In this document: piece by piece, positions 7,123-16,214 of the stretch
Layout: the number at the start of each line of letters is the position of its first letter
How positions within the stretch are numbered: the first letter of the stretch is position 1
Source: DATAXV01 sp036272915
GTDB lineage: Bacteria; Chloroflexota; Dormibacteria; Dormibacterales; Dormibacteraceae
Length of the DNA: 38,590 nt
Direction of reading: 5' to 3'
Assembly: GCA_036272915.1 (NCBI GenBank)
Contig: DATAXV010000077.1
Coordinates: forward strand, 1-38,590
Program-made: the position numbers and the translations under genes
The notes under the pieces: generated by a model
The model's input: the letters and a program-made list of their open reading frames with translations, nothing else
Databases searched by the model: none
Told to the model about the DNA's origin: nothing

Positions 7123-8946
7123 ATGTCGCAGCGCGAGGCGTCGTCCCCGATCCATGACGTCGGCTGGCAGCGGGGGGTCGGTATCCCCATGCGAGACGGC
7201 GTCCGGCTCGCGACCGACCTGTACTTCCCCGCCGACCACGGCGCGCGGGCACCGGGGCCGTTCCCCATCCTCGTCGAGCGCACGCCCTACGACAAACGGG
7301 GCGCGACGCTGGTCGCGAGTGCCAAGCGATTCGCCCGCCACGGCTACGTCGTCGCCCTCCAGGACGTCCGTGGCCGCTTCGCGTCCGAGGGCGACTGGTA
7401 CCCGTTCGCGCTGGAGGCGCCGGACGGCTACGACACCGTCGAGTGGCTGGGCATCCAGGAGTGGTCGACGGGCCGGGTCGGCACCATGGGCTGCTCCTAC
7501 TCGGGCAGCGACCAGCACGCGCTCGCCAACCTCGCTCCTCCGCACCTGGCGGCGATGTTCCCCAGCGAGGCGATGTCGAACTACCACACCGGCTCCATGC
7601 GCCAGGGCGGCGCCGCCGAGCTGCGGTTCTTCGTCTACGCCTTCCGCATGGCCTGGGACTCTCCGGCGGCGCAGGCCGACCCGGCGCTGCGCGACGCGGT
7701 GAAGCGCGAGTGGGACCAGGTCACGACCTGGCTCGGCCGCGGGCCGCTCAAGCCGGGGGTGTCGGTCCTCCGCCACTTCCCCTCGATCGAGCGGTGGGTG
7801 CTGGACATCGTCCGCCGCGGCGACTACGACGATTACTGGAAGCAGCTCGGCCTCAACGTCGAGGAGCACTACGACGAGCACGCGGACGTGCCGATCTCCC
7901 TGTTCGGCGCCTGGTACGACTCCTACGCCAGAGCGACCACCGACAACTACATCGAGCTGAGCCGCCGCAAGACGGGGCCGGTCCGGATGACGATGGGGCC
8001 CTGGGTCCACGGCGTGACGACGGTCGCCCAGTCGTGGTCCGGGGACGCCGACTTCGGCATCGACGCGGCCGAGGACTTCGACGCGCTGCGCCTCCGCTTC
8101 TTCGACACCGCGCTGAAGGGCCTGGACACGGGCCTCTGGGAGGAGCCCCCGGTCCGGATCTTCGTCATGGGCGGCGGCAGCGGCCGCAGGCTGTTGAGCG
8201 GGCGCCTCGACCACGGAGGGCGATGGCGCAACGAGCCGGCCTGGCCGCTGGAGCGGGCCGTGGCCACCCCCTTCTATCTGAGAAGCGACGGGACGCTGGG
8301 CACCGAGCGCCCGGACGGCGCGGCATCGTCGACGACCTACCGCTACGACCCGTCGGATCCCGTCCCCACCATCGGCGGCAATATCTCGGCGGCGGAGGAG
8401 GTGCTGCCCGCCGGCGGCTTCGACCAGCGTGGCCGCCCGGGACTTCCCGGCTGCACCGACACCCTGCCCCTCAACGTCCGGCACGACGTGCTCACCTTCC
8501 AAACCGAGCCGCTCGAGCGGAACACCGAGGTGACGGGGCCGGTCAGCGTCCGGCTCTGGGTCTCGTCATCGGCCGTCGACACCGACTTCACGGCCAAGCT
8601 CGTTGACGTCCACCCGCCCAACTCCGACTATCCGGACGGGTATGCGCTGAACGTCGGTGACAGCATCCTCCGCGCCCGGTACCGGGACGACCGGTCGAGG
8701 CCGGCGCCCCTGGTGCCGGAGAAGGTGTACGAGCTGGTGATCGTCCTCTATCCGACCAGCAACGTCTTCGCCGCCGGCCACCGGATCCGCGTCGACGTCA
8801 GCAGCAGCAACCATCCCCGCTTCGACGTCAATCCCAACACCGGCGACCCGCTCGGCGTCAGCGCCCGCTTCGTCGTGGCCGACAACACGATTCACCATGA
8901 CGCCGCGCACCCCTCCCACCTCCTGCTGCCGGTCGTGCCCGGCTAA
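7123..8946 (+). CDS. CocE/NonD family hydrolase (X-Pro dipeptidyl-peptidase S15-like)
   Basis: This 607-residue alpha/beta-hydrolase is of the S15/CocE type. The catalytic triad can be placed: Ser125 in MGCSYSG (family G-x-S-Y-x-G), Asp266 in FGAWYD, and His296 in GPWVHG. The N-terminal hydrolase domain (about 20-330, including a helical cap) is followed by a C-terminal jelly-roll region (about 370-607) with TGPVSVRLWVSSSAVDTDFTAKLVDV and the closing HRIRVDVSSSNHPRFDVNPNTG typical of the family. ATG 7123 follows AGGAGG by 4 nt. Relatives hydrolyse acyl esters or amides (cocaine esterase, glutaryl-7-ACA acylase, X-Pro peptidases). There is no signal peptide, so it is probably cytoplasmic. Its stop overlaps the end of the convergent MFS remnant. 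Confidence 0.9.
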   Translation: MSQREASSPIHDVGWQRGVGIPMRDGVRLATDLYFPADHGARAPGPFPILVERTPYDKRGATLVASAKRFARHGYVVALQDVRGRFASEGDWYPFALEAPDGYDTVEWLGIQEWSTGRVGTMGCSYSGSDQHALANLAPPHLAAMFPSEAMSNYHTGSMRQGGAAELRFFVYAFRMAWDSPAAQADPALRDAVKREWDQVTTWLGRGPLKPGVSVLRHFPSIERWVLDIVRRGDYDDYWKQLGLNVEEHYDEHADVPISLFGAWYDSYARATTDNYIELSRRKTGPVRMTMGPWVHGVTTVAQSWSGDADFGIDAAEDFDALRLRFFDTALKGLDTGLWEEPPVRIFVMGGGSGRRLLSGRLDHGGRWRNEPAWPLERAVATPFYLRSDGTLGTERPDGAASSTTYRYDPSDPVPTIGGNISAAEEVLPAGGFDQRGRPGLPGCTDTLPLNVRHDVLTFQTEPLERNTEVTGPVSVRLWVSSSAVDTDFTAKLVDVHPPNSDYPDGYALNVGDSILRARYRDDRSRPAPLVPEKVYELVIVLYPTSNVFAAGHRIRVDVSSSNHPRFDVNPNTGDPLGVSARFVVADNTIHHDAAHPSHLLLPVVPG

Positions 8947-9604
8947 TCGGCCGCCGGCACGGCCACGGCGTGGCGACCAGTCCGCTCAGCCCGCACACCC
9001 ACAGCGCCGCCTGGAAGCCCCCGGTGAGGGCGGCGGCCGGCGCCTAGCCTGGAGGACGAGCAGGTGGGAGTGAGAGGCGGCGATGGACGAGGCGACGGCG
9101 CCCCGATCACGCCACCGAGGTTCTGCGAGGTGTTGAGCAGGCGGAGGCGATGCCGGCATCGTGCTCGCGGATGTCGGTCAGCCCGGCGATCGAGATAGGG
9201 ATGAAGGCGAGAGCGGTGCCGATGCCGGCGACGAAGAACGGTCCGGCCAGGTCCCGCCAGAAGCTCCCATCGGGCGGTGCCTGCGCGGCCCAGGGCATCC
9301 CGGCTCCGATCAGGACCATGACCGACTTGGCCGAGGTGCGGTTCACCAGCCTCCGCGAGATGCCACCGAAGGCCAGGACGAGGGAGGTCACCGAGGCGAT
9401 CATCCAGGCCGCCCCGGTCGCCGGAGCCGAGAATCCGAGCACCTGCTGCATGGAGAGGGTGCCGACGAAGACGAAGGTCAGCAAGCTCGTACCCAGCAGG
9501 AGCCCGATGGCGTTCGACCCGGGCACGTTGCGCAGCCGGAGGAGCGGTAGCGGCAGGAGCGGCGCCTCGATCCTGGTCTCGAGTCGGGAGGAAGACGGCG
9601 GCAC
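8943..9604 (-). pseudogene. MFS transporter (DHA2/EmrB-QacA type) remnant, N-truncated with several frameshifts
   Basis: Read on the minus strand from 9604, the sequence matches only the second half of a 14-helix drug:proton antiporter: RIEAPLLPLPLLRLRN, then GLLLGTSLLTFVFVGTLSMQQVLGFS, AFIPISIAGL and DAGIAS. From about 9140 the homology hops frame. LLNTSQNLGGVIG, SSIAASHSHLL and ALTGGFQAALWVCGLSGLV lie in successive frames, each needing a one-base repair. The first half of the transporter, with its helices 1-7, is absent. A final repair would end the gene at TAG 8943-8945, overlapping the CocE stop. The missing N-terminus shows that this is a true pseudogene, whatever the cause of the frameshifts. 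Confidence 0.75.
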
Positions 9605-9754
9605 GACGGGCGACGACAGGGGGAGTGCTCGAAGGGAGGGGGCCGCCGATCGCGGTTCTGGCCGGCGGCTGCCCGCCCTGAACCGAGGATCACGGGGCCG
9701 ATCGCGTGATTTTCCCCGGAGCGGACGGCGCGATTCCGCGTTACAAATGGTGTG

Positions 9755-11158
9755 GTGGCTGGTGCGAGACGAACGCGATTGGCGGTCATCGTCACCGTGG
9801 CGGTGGTCGTGGTCGCCGCGCTGGGCACGGGCGGCTACGTCCTCTCCGGCCGGGCCGGTCGGTCCCGGGCGGCGGAGGTCTCGGCGCGGGAGCGCCTCGC
9901 CCAGGACGTCCGACAGGCGCCGAAGCTCGGCTACCAGCCGGCCGACCTGGGATCAGCGCTGGTCCAGGCCAGGCGCTTCCTGCGCACGGCGCCGCCCTTC
10001 TGGGCGAGGTCGGTGGCCGGCCTCCCCTACTACGAGCACCGGACGTCCCAGGGGCGCACCCTCGACGCCCGGCTGCTCCGGCGCGAGAGGGCGGTGCTCA
10101 GCGAGCTCGACTCCCGCCTGAGCGGTCGTGCCAAGCAGGCCCAGTCGGCCTACGCCCACGACCAGCAGATCCAGACGCCGACCCCGGTGCTCGCGCCCTA
10201 CACCTCCCAGCTGAGCGCCCTGCAGACCTCGGTGGAGGCGCAGGCCAAGACGCCGTCGCCGACCCAGCTCTACCACCTCAACGCGACGGCGAGCACCCTG
10301 GTGTCCGAGCTCAAGCAGGTCGGGGTCCAGCAGGCCAAGGTGAACACCACCATCCAGGCCGCCGCCACCACGCTGATGAGCCAGAGCGGAGGCAACGTCC
10401 AGACCCTCCGCGGGGACGGGAACGGCAGCATCGCCAGCGGCAACAACGACGCCTCGATCGCGACCTATGAATCGCTGGCGGGACGCTTCCCCAAGATCCC
10501 CCAGATGGATTCGCTGTACAACACCATGGCCTTCTACGAGCCGGGGCTGAACGCCGCCGCCGCCGATCAGGTGGCCTTCGCCGCCGCCGCCATCGGTCAG
10601 TACGCGTCCCAGATCAACGCGCTGCTGCTGGCCAACCTGGGCCCGGAGCACATCATCGTCAACTATCAGCAGCAGGAGATCTACTACTACCAGAACGGCC
10701 AGCTGGTCCAGCACTCCCTGGTCACCACCGGGATCCGCGGCGTGACCTCGGTCGGCACCGATTTCGGGCCGATGCAGGTCCTGTCCAAGGATTCGCCCTG
10801 GACCTTCACCTCGCCCTGGCCCAAGGGCTCGCCCTACTACTACCCGCCGACCCCGGTCAGCTTCGCCGTCTTCTTCACCGACACCGGCGAGGCCATCCAC
10901 GACGCGCCCTGGGAGTCCGACTCCGAGCTCGGCCCCGGGTCGCAGTTCGACGCCGCGACCGAGAGCCACGGCTGCGTGCACGTCCCCCTGAACATCGCCC
11001 AGTTCACCTTCCAGTGGGCCAACATCGGGACCCCGGTCGACGTCTATCCGGGCAACGGCGAGTCGGTCGCCCAGCAGCTGTCGCTGATGACGACCAACAA
11101 TCAGGGCGTCCCCCAGGGCGGCGGCATCCCGATCGGCCAGCCCGTCCCCGAGGGCTGA
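9755..11158 (+). CDS. L,D-transpeptidase (YkuD domain) with long helical N-terminal region
   Basis: This protein of about 467 residues has an N-terminal membrane anchor or signal segment (LAVIVTVAVVVVAALGTGGYVLS), then about 270 residues of Gln/Ala-rich, probably helical sequence. The YkuD domain starts near HIIVNYQQQEIYYYQNGQLVQH. The catalytic motif is ATESHGCVHVPL, with the nucleophile Cys at about residue 407 in SHGC; the usual SHGCIR/VR is SHGCVH here. An upstream conserved His is in AIHDAPW. The enzyme would make 3-3 cross-links in peptidoglycan or attach proteins to it, outside the membrane. GTG 9755 is chosen over GTG 9752 because TACAAA (9742-9747) lies 7 nt before it, as for other leaderless genes here. 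No Shine-Dalgarno site is present. Confidence 0.85.
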   Translation: MAGARRTRLAVIVTVAVVVVAALGTGGYVLSGRAGRSRAAEVSARERLAQDVRQAPKLGYQPADLGSALVQARRFLRTAPPFWARSVAGLPYYEHRTSQGRTLDARLLRRERAVLSELDSRLSGRAKQAQSAYAHDQQIQTPTPVLAPYTSQLSALQTSVEAQAKTPSPTQLYHLNATASTLVSELKQVGVQQAKVNTTIQAAATTLMSQSGGNVQTLRGDGNGSIASGNNDASIATYESLAGRFPKIPQMDSLYNTMAFYEPGLNAAAADQVAFAAAAIGQYASQINALLLANLGPEHIIVNYQQQEIYYYQNGQLVQHSLVTTGIRGVTSVGTDFGPMQVLSKDSPWTFTSPWPKGSPYYYPPTPVSFAVFFTDTGEAIHDAPWESDSELGPGSQFDAATESHGCVHVPLNIAQFTFQWANIGTPVDVYPGNGESVAQQLSLMTTNNQGVPQGGGIPIGQPVPEG

Positions 11159-11213
11159 TCCCGGACGTAGCGCGATCCCCGCCGGGCGTGTCGCAATGCT
11201 CGGCGGCTCGACG

Positions 11214-11219
11214 TACTGT
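11214..11219 (+). promoter_or_regulatory. Candidate leaderless -10 box for lhr
   Basis: TACTGT is followed by 6 nt and then GTG 11226. This supports the GTG start over the longer open frame from 11196. No ribosome site is present. Confidence 0.5.
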
Positions 11220-11225
11220 GAACGG

Positions 11226-14200
11226 GTGTTTGCGTCCTTCCATCCGGCCATCCGGGCCTGGTTCGAGCGCCGGTTCCCGGCCGGCCCGACCGAGCCGCAG
11301 GCCGCCGGCTGGCGGGAGATCGCCGCCGGCTCGGACACGCTGATCGCCGCTCCCACCGGATCCGGAAAGACGCTGGCCGCCTTCCTCGTCTGCATCGACC
11401 GGATCTACCGTGCCCACGAGGCAGGTGCCGACCGCCTGGCCGGGCCCGAGGTCGTCTACGTGTCGCCGCTCAAGGCCCTTGCCGTCGACATCCACCAGAA
11501 CCTGACCGCCCCGATCCGCGAGATCGCCGAGGTGGCGGTCGAGCTCGGCCTGACCGCGCCCAGCATCAGCGTCGCGGTGAGGACCGGGGACACCGCCGCC
11601 TCCGAGCGGGAGGCGATGCTGCGCCGCCCGCCCGACCTCCTCATCACCACCCCCGAGTCGCTCTACCTCCTGATCACCGCGGAGCGGAGCCGGGCCATGC
11701 TCAGGAGCACCAGGACCGTCATCGTCGACGAGATCCACGCCGTGGCCGGCAACAAGCGAGGATCGCATCTCGCCCTGACCCTGGAGCGGCTGGCCCACCT
11801 CGCCGAGCGGCCGGTCCAGCGGGTCGGCCTCTCGGCGACGCAGCGCCCGATCGAGAGCGTCGCCCGGCTGCTCGTGGGGGCCGGGCCCGACCGCGACAAC
11901 CCCGACGGAACGCCGCGCTGCGCGATCGTCGACACGGGCCACCGGCGCCGTCTGGACCTGGCCTTGGAGCTGCCGGAGGACGAACTCGGCGCGGTCGCCT
12001 CGGCCGAGCAGATGGGCCAGATCCTGGACCGCATCGCCGGCCATGTCCACGACCACCGCACCACGCTCGTTTTCGTCAACACCCGGCGCATGGCGGAACG
12101 GGTCGCCCACCAGCTCGGCGAGCGCCTCGGCGAGGAGCTCGGGGCCAGCGTCGCCGCCCACCACGGCAGCCTCTCCCGGGAGCGCCGGCAGCGGGTCGAG
12201 TCCCGGTTGCGCTCGGGCGACCTGCGGGCGCTGGTGGCGACCGCGTCGCTGGAGCTGGGGATCGACATCGGACCCGTCGAGCTGGTCTGCCAGATCGGCT
12301 CCCCGCGGAGCTTCGCCACCTTCCTGCAGCGGGTCGGGCGCTCCAACCACTCTCGCGACGGTGTCCCTTCGGGCCGTCTCTACCCGACCAGCCGGGACGA
12401 GCTGGTCGAGTGCGCGGCGATGCTGCGCGGGGTCGGCCAGGGGCGCCTCGACGCCATCCTCGTCCCCGACCGGCCGCTCGACATCCTCGCCCAGCAGATG
12501 GTCGCCGAGTGCGCCGCCGAGGAGTGGAAGGAGGATGAGCTCTTCGACCTCATGCGGCGGGCCGCCCCCTTCGCCGATCTCGCCCGCGACGACTTCGACG
12601 AGGTCGCCGAGCTGCTCGCCGAGGGGATCCGGACCGGTCGCGGCAGCCGCGCCCACTACCTGCACCGCGACCGCGTCGGCGGGACCGTCAGGGCCAGGCG
12701 AGGCGCACGGCTGGCGGCGCTGACCTCAGGCGGGGCGATCCCCGAGCTCGGCGACTACCGCGTCATCGCCGAGCCCGACGAGGCCCAGGTCGGCAGCGTC
12801 AACGAGGACTGGGCGATCGAGAGCATGGCCGGCGACGTCTTCCTGCTCGGCTCCCACTCCTGGCGGATCCGGCGGGTGGAGCCGGGCACGGTCCGCGTCA
12901 TCGACGCTCAGGGCGCGCCGCCCTCCGTCCCCTTCTGGCTGGGCGAGGCGCCGGGACGCACCAGGGAGCTCTCCGAGGAGGTGTCGGCGCTGCGCACCGC
13001 GGTCGGCGAGCGCCAGCCCGCCGAGGCTCGCGACTGGCTGGAGCGGGAGTGCGGCGTGGGCGGGGCGGCGGCGGCCACCATCGTCGATTACCTGCGGGCG
13101 GGCCTCGCCTCGCTCGGCGCCCTGCCGACGATGGACACGATCATCCTGGAGCGCTTCTTCGACGACGCCGGCGGCATGCAGCTGATCGGCCACGCCCCCT
13201 TCGGCGCCCGCCTCAACCGGGCCCTCGGGCTGGCCCTCCGCAAGCGCTTCTGCGTCAACTTCGACTTCGAGCTGCAGGCGGCCGCCAGCGACAACGCGAT
13301 CCTGCTCTCGCTGGGACCGCAGCACAGCTTCCCGCTGGAGCGGGTGCCGACCTTCCTCGCCTCGAAGACGGTCGAGGAGGTGGTGCGCCAGGCCGTCCTC
13401 ACCTCGCCCCTGTACCAGGCCAGGTGGCGCTGGAACCTCAACACCTCGCTGACCGTCCTGCGCACCAGGGGCGGGAAGAAGAACCCGCCGGCGGTGCAGC
13501 GCATGGAGGCGGACGATCTGATGGCGGCGGTCTTCCCGACCCTCGCCGCCTGCCAGGAGAACGTGGCCCCCGGGCCGCTCGAGATCCCCGACCACATCCT
13601 GGTCCGGCAGACGCTGTCCGACTGCCTGCACGAGGCGATGGACATCGACGGCCTGCGCGACCTGGTGGCCGGGGTGGAGTCGGGCCGGATCAACGTCATC
13701 ACCCGCGACACCACGGAGCCCTCGGTCCTCGCCCACGAGATCCTGAACGGGCAGCCCTTCACGTTCCTCGACGACGCACCGCTGGAGGAGCGTCGCAGCC
13801 GGCAGGTGCAGCTGCGGCGGGGCCTGCCCGTCGAGGCTCACGACCTGGCCCGGCTGGATCCCGACGCCATCGACCGCGTCCGTGAGCAGGTCCGGCCTCA
13901 GCCCGAGGACGCCGACGAGCTGCACGACCTCCTGATGACGACGTACGTGATGCGCCCCCGTCTGGAATGGGGCCGGCTGTTCGCCGAGCTGGCCGGCCGG
14001 GGCCGTGCCGTCGAGGTCCGGCGGACGCAGGGGGCGCTCTGGTGCGCCGCCGAGCGCGTGCCGGCGGTGCGGCGGCTGTTCCCCGACGTGGAGGCGGCGG
14101 CCGGGATCGAGCTCTCCGAGCGGAGGCCGATGGACGCCGAGACCGCGGCGGCGGAGATGCTGCGCGGCCATCTCGACGTGCGCGGGCCGTCCACCGCCCA

Positions 14201-15464
14201 GGCCCTCATCGCCGAGACCTCGCTCGACGGGCTGTCCATGGAGATGGCCCTGATCCGGCTCGAGGAGGAGGGCTTCGCCCTGCGCGGCCACTTCACCGAC
14301 CCCGAAGGTCCGGACGAGTTCTGCGCCCGGCGGCTGCTGGTCCGCATCCATGCCTACACGCGGGAGCGGAGGCGGCGCGAGGTCGAGCCGGTGTCGGCCC
14401 AGGACTTCATGCGCTTCCTGCTGTGCTGGCAGCACGTCGCCCCGGGCACGCAGCGGGAGGGTCGCCGGGGCGTGACCGCCGTGGTCGAGCAGCTGCAGGG
14501 CTACGAGCTCGCCTCCGGGGTCTGGGAGCGGGACGTCCTTCCCGCGCGGGTGACTGGCTACCGCGGCGAGTGGCTGGACGAGGGCTGCCTCGCCGGGGAC
14601 GTCGCCTGGGGCAGGCTCTCGCCGCGAGTCGAGAGCGAGGCGGCGCCGGGGCGACCGGGGATGTCGCCCTCACGGGCCACGCCGATCGCGCTCGTGATCC
14701 GCGACGATCTGCCCTGGCTGCTTCGGGCCGCGCGCGGCGACAGGGCGCCGGCGGAGCCCGCCACCGACGCCTGTCGGGAGGTGCTGGAGGCGCTGCGCGA
14801 CCACGGCGCGTCGTTCCCGGCCGACCTCGCCGCGCTCACCGGCCGCCGGCCCCGCGAGATCGAGGAGGCGCTCTGGGAGGGGGTGGCACTCGGCCTCGTC
14901 ACCGCCGACGGCTTCCGCGCCCTGCGCTCGCTCCTCGCCGGCCGCGTCCTCGGCTCCGGCTCCACCTCGGCGAGGCGGGGGCTGCGCCGCGGCCACGTCC
15001 CCTCCGCCGACCGGATCGCCGGGCGCTGGTCCCCGCTCCCGCCGCCGGCCGCCGACCACGACCCGGATGACCTCGCCGAGGCGGTGGCGGAGCAGCTGGC
15101 CGTGCGCTGGGGCGTCGTCTTCCATGACCTGGTCGCGCGCGAGAGCCTGGCCGTGCCCTGGCGCGAGGTGGTGTGGGCGTTCCGCCGCATGGAGGCCAGG
15201 GGGACGATCCGGGGCGGGCGCTTCGTCTCAGGGTTCAGCGGCGAGCAGTTCGCCCATCCCGACGCCATCGACGTCCTCCGCCAGGTCAGGCGGCAGCGGC
15301 GGGGCGGAGAGGTGGTCAGACTCTCCTCGGCCGACCCGCTGAACCTGGTCGGCATCGTCCTTCCCGGCCAGCGCGTGCCGGCCCTCTCCTCGAACACCGT
15401 CTGCTACGTCGACGGGCTGGTCGCGGGCTTTTCTGAGCTCGCCGACTCGATTCTGACTGCGTGA
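11226..15464 (+). CDS. lhr: Lhr-type ATP-dependent helicase (long form)
   Basis: This 1412-residue superfamily-2 helicase is of the long Lhr type. The first RecA domain has Walker A APTGSGKT (about 42-49), TTPESL, DEIH (168-171) and LSATQ. The second RecA domain has VFVNTRRMAE, AHHGSLSRERR, LVATASLELGIDIG and the arginine-finger motif QRVGRSNH. A winged-helix/Lhr core follows (QMVAECAAEEW onward), then the large C-terminal extension characteristic of Lhr, with repeated winged-helix-like units to the end. Known Lhr enzymes are 3'-to-5' translocating helicases acting on RNA:DNA hybrids and linked to the DNA-damage response. The length fits the full-length actinobacterial type of about 1500 residues rather than the short Lhr core. 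It is intact over 4.2 kb, which argues against a high overall indel error rate. Confidence 0.95.
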   Translation: MFASFHPAIRAWFERRFPAGPTEPQAAGWREIAAGSDTLIAAPTGSGKTLAAFLVCIDRIYRAHEAGADRLAGPEVVYVSPLKALAVDIHQNLTAPIREIAEVAVELGLTAPSISVAVRTGDTAASEREAMLRRPPDLLITTPESLYLLITAERSRAMLRSTRTVIVDEIHAVAGNKRGSHLALTLERLAHLAERPVQRVGLSATQRPIESVARLLVGAGPDRDNPDGTPRCAIVDTGHRRRLDLALELPEDELGAVASAEQMGQILDRIAGHVHDHRTTLVFVNTRRMAERVAHQLGERLGEELGASVAAHHGSLSRERRQRVESRLRSGDLRALVATASLELGIDIGPVELVCQIGSPRSFATFLQRVGRSNHSRDGVPSGRLYPTSRDELVECAAMLRGVGQGRLDAILVPDRPLDILAQQMVAECAAEEWKEDELFDLMRRAAPFADLARDDFDEVAELLAEGIRTGRGSRAHYLHRDRVGGTVRARRGARLAALTSGGAIPELGDYRVIAEPDEAQVGSVNEDWAIESMAGDVFLLGSHSWRIRRVEPGTVRVIDAQGAPPSVPFWLGEAPGRTRELSEEVSALRTAVGERQPAEARDWLERECGVGGAAAATIVDYLRAGLASLGALPTMDTIILERFFDDAGGMQLIGHAPFGARLNRALGLALRKRFCVNFDFELQAAASDNAILLSLGPQHSFPLERVPTFLASKTVEEVVRQAVLTSPLYQARWRWNLNTSLTVLRTRGGKKNPPAVQRMEADDLMAAVFPTLAACQENVAPGPLEIPDHILVRQTLSDCLHEAMDIDGLRDLVAGVESGRINVITRDTTEPSVLAHEILNGQPFTFLDDAPLEERRSRQVQLRRGLPVEAHDLARLDPDAIDRVREQVRPQPEDADELHDLLMTTYVMRPRLEWGRLFAELAGRGRAVEVRRTQGALWCAAERVPAVRRLFPDVEAAAGIELSERRPMDAETAAAEMLRGHLDVRGPSTAQALIAETSLDGLSMEMALIRLEEEGFALRGHFTDPEGPDEFCARRLLVRIHAYTRERRRREVEPVSAQDFMRFLLCWQHVAPGTQREGRRGVTAVVEQLQGYELASGVWERDVLPARVTGYRGEWLDEGCLAGDVAWGRLSPRVESEAAPGRPGMSPSRATPIALVIRDDLPWLLRAARGDRAPAEPATDACREVLEALRDHGASFPADLAALTGRRPREIEEALWEGVALGLVTADGFRALRSLLAGRVLGSGSTSARRGLRRGHVPSADRIAGRWSPLPPPAADHDPDDLAEAVAEQLAVRWGVVFHDLVARESLAVPWREVVWAFRRMEARGTIRGGRFVSGFSGEQFAHPDAIDVLRQVRRQRRGGEVVRLSSADPLNLVGIVLPGQRVPALSSNTVCYVDGLVAGFSELADSILTA

Positions 15465-15494
15465 TATCTCGCAATCTATGGTCAGATTCGCCCT

Positions 15495-15530
15495 GCATAT
15501 ATGGTCTATTCGTCTTGATGCGTATATGCT
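15495..15530 (+). promoter_or_regulatory. vapB1 promoter with inverted repeat
   Basis: GCATATA (15495-15501) and TATATGC (15523-15529) form an inverted repeat that overlaps the -10 TATGCT (15525-15530). The -10 ends 6 nt before ATG 15537. This fits autorepression by the VapB-VapC complex on a leaderless promoter. The A/T-rich arms stand out in the GC-rich surroundings. Confidence 0.5.
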
Positions 15531-15536
15531 AAAGCC

Positions 15537-15743
15537 ATGAAGAAGACCACATTAGAGGTGGACGAGGTCCTGGTCGAGGAAGCGTCCCGTGTACTTGGAA
15601 CCCGGGGCCTGAAAGCAACGGTGGATCGAGCCCTCCGTGAAGTTGTCGCCGCCGAGGCGCGGCGCCAAGTCGTGGAGCAACTCTCGACCATGGAGGGGCT
15701 GGAACTTGATAGTCCCGCGGTTCGAGCGCAGGCGTGGCGCTGA
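15537..15743 (+). CDS. vapB: VapB-type antitoxin
   Basis: This 68-residue protein begins MKKTTLEVDEVLVEEASRVL and continues GLKATVDRALREVVAAEARR, a ribbon-helix-helix DNA-binding unit of the type found in VapB antitoxins (beta strand, helix, turn, helix). The C-terminus (STMEGLELDSPAVRAQAWR) would wrap the toxin. Its stop overlaps the toxin start by 10 nt at GCGTGGCGCTGA, so the two are translationally coupled. It should neutralise the toxin and repress its own promoter, which carries an inverted repeat. Confidence 0.85.
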   Translation: MKKTTLEVDEVLVEEASRVLGTRGLKATVDRALREVVAAEARRQVVEQLSTMEGLELDSPAVRAQAWR

Positions 15744-16156
15744 CCGAGCAATTCATCGCGGATACCAGCGCTCTGTCGCGCATGAAGGCTCCGGCAGTGG
15801 CCGAGACCCTCGGGCCGCTGATCGCTGGCGGCAGAGTAGCGACATGTGCAATGGTCGAGATGGAAGTGCTCTTCTCGGCGCTGGGGGCCAATGATCTTGA
15901 TCGCACCCTCGTAAGGCGACGAGCGGCCTTCCGTTGGGTTCCGATCAAGCAGCCGGACTTCGACCGGGCGATTGAGGTCATGGCGGCGCTGGCCCGTAGG
16001 AATCAGCACCGTTCGGCCAAGATCCCCGACCTCGTTACCGCTTCGGTGGCTGAGCGGAATGGGTTAGCTGTCATCCATTACGACGAGGACTTCGACCGCA
16101 TTGCTGCTGTCACCGGGCAGGCCGTGCGCTGGGTGGTACCGCGCGGGTCCATCTGA
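15734..16156 (+). CDS. vapC: VapC-type PIN-domain toxin (ribonuclease)
   Basis: This 140-residue PIN-domain protein starts at GTG 15734 inside the end of vapB. The acidic residues of the Mg-dependent nuclease site are present: Asp10 (IADTS), Glu42 or Glu44 (MVEMEV), Asp99 (KIPDL), and Asp117/Asp119 (HYDEDFD). The protein ends VRWVVPRGSI. VapC toxins cleave tRNA or rRNA when antitoxin is lost. A related module lies 3 kb away in the opposite orientation (19,015-19,613). Confidence 0.88.
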   Translation: MALTEQFIADTSALSRMKAPAVAETLGPLIAGGRVATCAMVEMEVLFSALGANDLDRTLVRRRAAFRWVPIKQPDFDRAIEVMAALARRNQHRSAKIPDLVTASVAERNGLAVIHYDEDFDRIAAVTGQAVRWVVPRGSI

Positions 16157-16214
16157 CGTTCGCGGTGACGCTGGCGGGACCATGTGTCCACATTTCTCCT
16201 CTGACCGCTGACCC

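Noticed and set aside
12726..14435. Long minus-strand open frames opposite lhr
   Set aside because: They lie inside intact lhr coding sequence and show no domain or ribosome site; GC-rich codon bias explains them.
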